Assembly (NCBI GenBank): GCA_014378185.1
Contig: JACMOE010000193.1
Location: 1 to 6,308 of the forward strand
Length of the DNA: 6,308 bases
Direction of reading: 5' to 3'
Source of the DNA: Gemmatimonadaceae bacterium
Lineage (GTDB): Bacteria; Gemmatimonadota; Gemmatimonadetes; Gemmatimonadales; Gemmatimonadaceae
In this document: piece by piece, positions 5,884 through 6,308 of the stretch
Layout: each line of letters opens with the position of its first letter
Numbering within the stretch: the stretch's first letter is position 1
Program-made: the position numbers and the translations under genes
Notes under the pieces: generated by a model
What the model saw: the letters and a program-made list of their open reading frames with translations, nothing else
Told to the model about the DNA's origin: nothing
The model's database searches: none

Positions 5884-6308
5884 ATGGCCCAACTCGATCG
5901 TCTCCTCGCCGTCATGGTCAGCCAGCGGGCCACCGCGTTTCGCCTCAACGAGGGCGAAGTGGCGGAGCTCGAGATTGCCGGTGCGTCGCGCCCGGTGACC
6001 AAGACGCCGCTCACCGGTCCGCAGATCCTCGCCCTCATCCGCGAGATCGCGCCGCCGGAGTCTGCCGCCGCCTGCGATGCGGGGGAAGGCACCGCCTTCC
6101 CCTACTCCTCGGAAGAAGGTGCATTCGAGATCCGGACGTCGCGCGAGCACGGTCGCTGGAACGCTCGCGTCACCATGGACGAAACGCGCCGGCGGCAACG
6201 CCGCACGGGGGCGTTCGTTGCCGTGCCCGGGAGTGCCACTACGCCGGATGCCATGCCGCCTCGTGTCGAGCCGTCGCCTGCGGCACTCGTCGCCGCGTCC
6301 GCGGGAGC
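5884..6308 (+). CDS. Protein with a diverged PilT/GspE N-terminal-like domain, 3' end cut by the window
   Basis: The frame is open from ATG 5884 to the right edge (141 complete codons). The N-terminal ~97 residues follow the order of the PilT N-domain. MAQLDRLLAVMVSQRATAFRL sits where PilT has its helix and ASDLH motif; then come ELEIAGASRPV, the helix PLTGPQILALIREIAP (42-57), and AFPYSSEEGAFEIRTSREHGRWNARV, matching the F-FRVN-F strand region. The ASDLH motif is degraded to ATAFR. A basic patch (TRRRQRRTG, 101-109) and an Ala/Pro-rich stretch from 110 look like a linker to another domain outside the window. That could be a PilT/PilU-type retraction ATPase or an unrelated output domain; no Walker motif is visible here. 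The gap of 5 nt after the previous stop, with only GGGG (5869-5872) as a weak ribosome site, suggests translational coupling. Confidence 0.65.
   Translation, partial: MAQLDRLLAVMVSQRATAFRLNEGEVAELEIAGASRPVTKTPLTGPQILALIREIAPPESAAACDAGEGTAFPYSSEEGAFEIRTSREHGRWNARVTMDETRRRQRRTGAFVAVPGSATTPDAMPPRVEPSPAALVAASAG

Overview
The window is GC-rich bacterial chromosome with dense, ordinary coding. It suggests a diderm (outer-membrane) bacterium, most likely Gemmatimonadota. The reasons are two tandem periplasmic SurA-type chaperone/isomerases with Ala/Pro-rich tails, the codon use, and a PilT-N-like protein behind a small beta-rich protein. The phylum is inferred from protein style, not from a marker gene.

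Left part (1-3830, plus strand). A 5'-truncated parvulin-type peptidyl-prolyl isomerase is followed by a 77-nt gap holding two strong GC hairpins. Next come a SurA-like protein with a signal peptide and two parvulin domains, and then pdxA (vitamin B6 synthesis). The surA-pdxA order is the same as in enterobacteria. Here the two genes are joined by a 13-nt gap in which two TGATG stop/start overlaps flank a four-codon mini-ORF.

Middle (3831-4014). The whole gap between the convergent pdxA and corC-like genes is a repeat array. It holds 19 exact GTAC tetramers in 176 nt, mostly spaced exactly 7 nt apart (GTACNNN heptads), with a 39-nt palindrome at its core. This is the most unusual object in the window. 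I do not recognise it as a named repeat family.

Right part (4015-6308). A minus-strand CNNM/DUF21-CBS-CorC_HlyC membrane protein (CorC/HlyC/YtfL class) is divergent, across 43 nt, from a two-gene plus-strand unit. The first gene encodes a 153-aa protein built from two copies of a ~60-residue module. The second, cut by the window end, begins with a diverged PilT/GspE N-terminal-like domain and an Ala/Pro-rich linker. The 43-nt gap has no Shine-Dalgarno sequence for the plus-strand gene and a possible promoter placed for a leaderless transcript.

Functionally, the left block covers outer-membrane protein folding plus cofactor synthesis, the corC-like gene belongs to inner-membrane ion handling, and the right pair may relate to type IV pilus-like ATPase machinery. 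No tRNA, rRNA, CRISPR, insertion sequence or phage gene was seen.
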